Source: Osedax fenrisi (taxonomy: Eukaryota > Annelida > Polychaeta > Sabellida > Siboglinidae). From it: a DNA stretch of 64,000 nucleotides. The stretch is from positions 1,346,694-1,410,693 of the forward strand of contig OZ025242.1 of NCBI GenBank assembly GCA_964019155.1. Reading direction: 5' to 3'. A program made the translations under genes and the position numbers. This document shows positions 59,194 to 64,000 of this stretch, piece after piece (within the stretch, counting starts at the first letter, position 1; every line of letters begins with the position of its first letter). The notes below the pieces were generated by a model. It was given only the letters and a program-made list of their open reading frames with translations. It was not told where the DNA came from and searched no databases.

Positions 59194-61259
59194 CAATATA
59201 CTCATGAATTTATAATACAATGATTTAATTAATTATGAAATAAGAAATCAATGACTTCTAACAACTAATAATTTTTCAATATCATATTTCTATTTTTTAT
59301 TAATTTAATTAACATAGAGAATATAAATTATTAGCCATTTAAATATCATTAGTTATCATAGTTACCTTATTTTTTAGTAACTTTCATATATATATATATA
59401 TTCTATGAAGGGACTAGACATTTCCCATTTATAGACTTTTATATAATTATAAGCATATATATATAGTGAGGCATCCTTATGATTCATCAATAAATATACA
59501 CAAGCTATTTTCTATACATTTAATATTTGTTCAACACTGAGATGATAATTATACATGTTGCTTTAACTCCAGTGCTAGAATTAGTTCTTTCAAAATATAG
59601 CCAAATCGAATCTTGTTTTCTACCACACATATTAATATAATACTAGTATTATACAATTACTAAGTTACAAATCAGATTTAAGAATGACCACAAAAACACA
59701 GTTTCTTATTTATATAATATATTATACACATGTCTATGTCTATTCAATTAACAATATTTCAATTATAAATTGAATTTTGAAATTGTATATTATAAAAGAA
59801 ATTATACATTTTCCTTTTAAAATAAAACATAAAAATAAAATATATAAAATAATTTTTTGGATTTTATATAGAATAAAATAAAATTATATCTTTCTCCAAT
59901 AATTTCTATGATATACACAATTCTTATTTATTTAACATTATATATTTTTCTTTTGATGTTTATGAATCATAATTTATGATATATATAATTCTCATTTATT
60001 TAAATATTAACGATATAACATAACATCCCATATCCATATAGGGATATAGGAGACCATCATGAATATAATTATTATAAAAATCATGATCTAATAATTATAT
60101 AATATACTTAGAAATATTGATTTAAATCAAATAAAATAGGATTTTTTAGGCTGATTTAAATCATTCGAACCCTTAATGAATATTATAATATTGACACATT
60201 TCTTTATAAACTTGCATGAATGATTTATTTAAAATCTCTACTTATGAAATATTATGAAATAAATAGAATTATAAAAATAATATAAATTATTAGAAATAAA
60301 GCTTTTATCTAAAATTGATTCTTCTCAGAATAATTATTTCACACAATCACTAGTATTCAAATTGTATCAGATATCACAATTTTATGAGATATACTAATAA
60401 TTTTATTTGCTATAGGAAAATATATATAGCTCCAACAAGTGACAGGTGTACAACCTAAGATTGTCGTTGATTATCAGTTAACACTTAATATATAAGTCGG
60501 TCAGGTGTGGTAAGTTGATCATCTTTTCTATGATGTGATCAATATCGGGAGGGTATATGTCGCAGTCATTTAATGAGAGGTCTACAGATTTGTACATACC
60601 TGTGTGTGAGAGGGGAGATCGGGGGCTACTTGGATGAGGTATTCGATAAAGTGTGGGATATTTAGTGGAGAGTGAAATGTAAATATTACCGCATATTTGA
60701 GTTGTATCATTTGAATCTCCAGTATAATTGAGTAATTGTACAATTTCAATTAAAATGTTATCTCCCTAGAGAAATCCAATTCATCAATTTATTCAATTTC
60801 ACATGCAAGTTCACATTCATATAGTCATAAGATATCACCACATTATCTGTAAAGAAACATATGTTACTTAATGTATGTTATTATAAACATCTAAATAAAT
60901 ATTAGTGAATGGTCACCAATATAATAGTATTTACTATGACAAATATATATATATATATATATATTAAGATATAATTTAATTATTTTTTAACATATATGTG
61001 TTTATATAAATAATATATTTAGTAATATATAAAGCAATAAATAGCAGACAATTATACTATTGTTATCATAATTATTATAAACTTAATATTACATCATCAC
61101 ATCAAAAATCAATTTAAATTATAATCAAATACCTAATTCATTTAACAGTGATATTAAAAAAATTATATAATTAAATGTATCTATATATATATATATATAG
61201 AATTGAATGGTATTCTATATATTAATGAACTACTATTGTAGTAATATTTACATACACTT
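59194..61259. repeat. Tandem triplication, unit 3
   Basis: About 2.07 kb, near-identical to unit 1. Keeps the empty LINE site near 60283. Unit 3 continues directly into the R3 block (61000 onward), showing that unit ends and R3 overlap. Confidence 0.9.
60455..60790 (-). pseudogene. LRR-like exon, unit 3 copy
   Basis: Same as the unit 1 copy, including the missing 13-base segment and the TAA after LYIKC. Differs by a few substitutions only, so units 1 and 3 separated recently. Confidence 0.45.
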
Positions 61260-62720
61260 TTTATGACATCATTTAAACTGTTATTATATTATCAACTTAT
61301 ATAATTAGTGGTCTGACATTTAGTATTATCTAGTTATTATTATTAATGGAACGATTTAGCTTTTCTATAAGTTCGATGTTGACTAAAGATAAAGGTCAAA
61401 GATCAAATTTTACGTCATGTATTGTATACGCCGGATTGAATATTATCAAGAAACACACAGGTTTTATATATATTTATATGTATTAAATTATAATATTATC
61501 ATTGATTTAGATTTTAAAAATTAATTATATTAATAGTTTAGGAGATCTTTACCACTACAATTATGAAAATAATTATGTTATCTATTTTTGTTATAAAATT
61601 AATTATCATATTTATCTATAACAGTAATTAGTAATATATAGTAATTAATATTATCTATTAATTTTTAAATTAATTTTATTAGTAATAGTTATTTTTTTTA
61701 CCTTCATGTGTTAAACAAATTCTAGCTTCTCATAGTATATATTTGATTCTAATGTTTTTTTTATATAAAAAAAATATATAAATAAACAGTTTTTTATCCA
61801 AATAAGTATTCTATATTTATGCACAAATATTTAGCTTTATTGTTTTTTTAAAATAATGATTATATTAATGAAAGTCAGTAAAATTGATAACATTTTTTTC
61901 AATATACTAATATATATATAATCTAAACATAATTTTTACAAACTAGTACCTTCAAATACATTTCTAAAGTGAGATCACTATAAATTCTTAACTTTTTGGT
62001 AATAAACGCCCACTATAATGGATTTAAATATGTGGTTATATTGATAAGAAATCATTAATAATAACATAGTTATGCTATTTTCATTTCATAGGGTGGTATG
62101 ATTTTATTAGACAAAATAAAAATACTGAGAAAGTTAGGTTTAAAGTTTAGAGCAATATTTAAACTAATAATTTATATCTGTATAACTGTATTTTATAAAA
62201 CAAGTATTATACCTATCTAACTATTTTTTTTTAATATATTTACAAATATAATATATATTTTACAATTACTTTCATTACTAGGAGTAATATATAATTTGTT
62301 TACATAGTTATGTAGAATACTGAGAAATAGTTTTTATATAAAATTATAATTGAATCTAATTTCATTTAAAAACAAATTATAATGTTAGTTTACCCTTACA
62401 TTACTACACAAGGCAATGTATGAATGGTGTACTATATAAAGCCATTAATGCATATTCAGATGATTGCATCTGACAATAACATAAGTCATGTGTTCTATAT
62501 ATATATAGTAGCCAGGCACACATGTAACTTGTATAACCACACATCTTACACGTCTATTAGATTAACCTAGTGTAGTTTATACATTTTAATATAACATTAA
62601 TATATATGCTTTATTATATACAGAAAGAATTATTAATCATGGATATCAGCTGCAGAAAAGAGATTAGAATCTAAGCGTTATCTTGAAGCAGACGTTTGAA
62701 TTACGAAAATTTCTAAAATA
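61000..62720. repeat. Duplicated block R3, copy 2
   Basis: Counterpart of 12340-13400: TAGTGGTCTGACATTTAGTA at 61305, ATTAATGGAACGATTTAGC at 61344, AAGAAACACACAGGTTTTAT at 61449, TCTGACAATAACATAAGTCA at 62468 and the exon-like end at 62624-62699. The middle (61500-62390) is AT-rich and poorly matched. The exon copy here has an early in-frame TAA. Confidence 0.75.
62624..62699 (+). pseudogene. Putative terminal exon of unknown gene, copy 2
   Basis: Follows TATACAG; ends AAEKRLESKRYLEADV then TGA at 62697-62699. See 13283-13361 for the paralogue. Confidence 0.35.
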
Positions 62721-64000
62721 AAACTTAAAAACTTTTATTCATTCAATCAATTAATTATTATATATTTAATGTAGTCATATATTTAAATCAATACTAATAT
62801 TTAATATAATAAAATATCATAAATCTTTAAAAATTGGATTATATGCATTAATAATACTGTTAAATATTAAAACAATGGCTTAGTGGTATTATATAATATA
62901 TCTATGAATATACCACGCGTAGGATTAAGTTAATAATTTATATATATATATATATGTATATTACATATTTAATTACATATAAAATTAGTTTAATTTTCTT
63001 ATTGTGTAATGTCTTAATCAATAGTAATTATTAAAAGTTAGAAATATAAGTGAAATTGTGTTAAAATAATCAACTCTATGTTTATACAGCTACAATAAAA
63101 TATCAGTGTTAAAATAATCAACCTTTAAATACATGTATACAATGAGATTAGAATAGTGATAAAACAAGCATATCTTTATAATTAGTTATATAATAATAAC
63201 ACATTAGTATCAAAATATTGTATATAGTTTATTATATTATTACATTATCAAAATCACCACAATATATATAGTTATATAATAATATCAAATTAGTATTAAA
63301 ATAATTTCTTTATTGTACATAGTTATGTAATTGGTGTTAAATCAAACAACTTTATGTACATAATTTTATAATAATATACAAATTATTTATTGTCTATTGA
63401 CTATCTACACTAGGATTTTGTTTAATGGCATTCATCATCTACCTTCATTAACATGAAGACTAGACTACTATTTAAATTATACTTTGTTGGCTGCCAAAAT
63501 ACCTCTAAACTATTTTCAAAACTTGAATAAAAAATAGCTATACTTGTATGGCTTGCTGACAATCATCTCAACTGATGTAACAAAGTTTTAAAGCCATTAT
63601 AATTGCCTATTGAAAGCCATGTAAGTGCAATAATAATAATACATATTGATGTTGTCTATATTTTTCAACTTTACACTGCTTATATGGCATGTTCTAAATC
63701 CAATACCGGATCACTACCATTGTGTCATACCTTTTCTAATAATATGCTATTTATTTATAAAACATCTCTCTAAACACAGGTTGGATCAAGTTTAGCTGTT
63801 CTAATTTATTTATCACCTAAACTATTTCCCATCAATATTTCACCGATTACCTCCACCATTTCTATTATCTCATCTATTATAAGAATAAATAATGTTCATA
63901 TCTATTATGTAACCCTTTATCTTTCATTGTTTTATAAAGTTAAATAAATATATCCTAATACTATTACCACTACTCCTTAATTGAAAGACTACTCCTAAAC
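62721..64000. other. AT-rich stretch, no supported gene
   Basis: 62880-63400 is simple AT-rich DNA with short imperfect repeats (GTGTTAAAATAATCAACT-like at 63058 and 63107). From about 63410 the base composition is more even and plus-strand pieces such as MACSKSNTGS appear, which might be a decayed element or an exon, but no motif is recognised. Confidence 0.4.

Overview
This is a eukaryotic, very AT-rich (roughly 75-80% A+T by eye) repeat-dominated stretch, most likely from an invertebrate animal. The evidence is the mix of elements: several CR1/L2/Jockey-like and RTE-like non-LTR retrotransposons with apurinic-type endonucleases, hAT transposons and MITEs, introns bounded by GT/AG in AT-rich DNA, and hundreds of bases of (TA)n at many sites. 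I cannot name the species. No tRNA, rRNA, CRISPR array, bacterial operon or complete recognisable host gene was seen.

Layout. 0-2.5 kb: a fragment of a leucine-rich-repeat (LRR)-like gene family, a duplicated intergenic block (R1) and a broken LINE on the minus strand. 4.8-5.2 kb: a fold-back MITE. 6.1-6.9 kb: a LINE remnant. 7.6-8.1 kb: a minus-strand coding-like frame behind a CACGTG/TGACGTCA-rich putative promoter. 8.1-13.4 kb: two duplicated blocks (R2, R3) that contain inverted copies of the same motif, a GGGG-ended DNA transposon with a 9-bp target duplication, a five-unit tandem array of a putative minus-strand exon and a palindromic fold-back. 13.5-14.2 kb: LINE 3' end. 16.2-16.9 kb: hAT (ZMYM1-type) transposase pseudogene split by a TA-flanked MITE. 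18.8-25.3 kb: two RTE-like LINEs, then a third LINE to 26.9 kb, all minus strand. 27.6-28.0 kb: MITE. 29.6-32.4 kb: scattered minus-strand exon-like pieces of a gene family, with a hAT MITE inside. 33.2-33.4 kb: promoter-like block. 34.2-39.1 kb: a 4.9-kb GGGG-ended element carrying a nested MITE, stacked hairpins and a 786-bp (ACT)n array. 39.6-43.8 kb: adjacent hAT-like elements with several levels of nesting. 43.9-44.3 kb: LINE 3' end. 45.1-45.6 kb: MITE. 47.3-54.1 kb: second copies of R2 and local duplications, with degenerate exons of the same gene family (49.6-53.8 kb). 54.2-61.3 kb: a tandem triplication of a ~2.1-kb unit that carries an LRR-like exon, one copy split by a young LINE with an intact 383-residue RT frame. 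61.0-62.7 kb: second copy of R3.

How it fits together: the same handful of non-TE blocks (LRR-like exon, R1, R2, R3, the QT.AD..VTKK / YEDNTK modules) recur in related order in the two halves of the window, so the window looks like a decayed or intron-rich cluster of one lineage-specific gene family, expanded by duplication and then invaded by LINEs and DNA transposons. Most coding remnants of this family lie on the minus strand. Whether any copy is expressed cannot be decided from sequence alone. (TA)n runs not listed separately occur near 232, 7303, 11899, 12033, 18714, 31800, 33530, 35038, 35130, 35758, 50905, 51780 and 56060.
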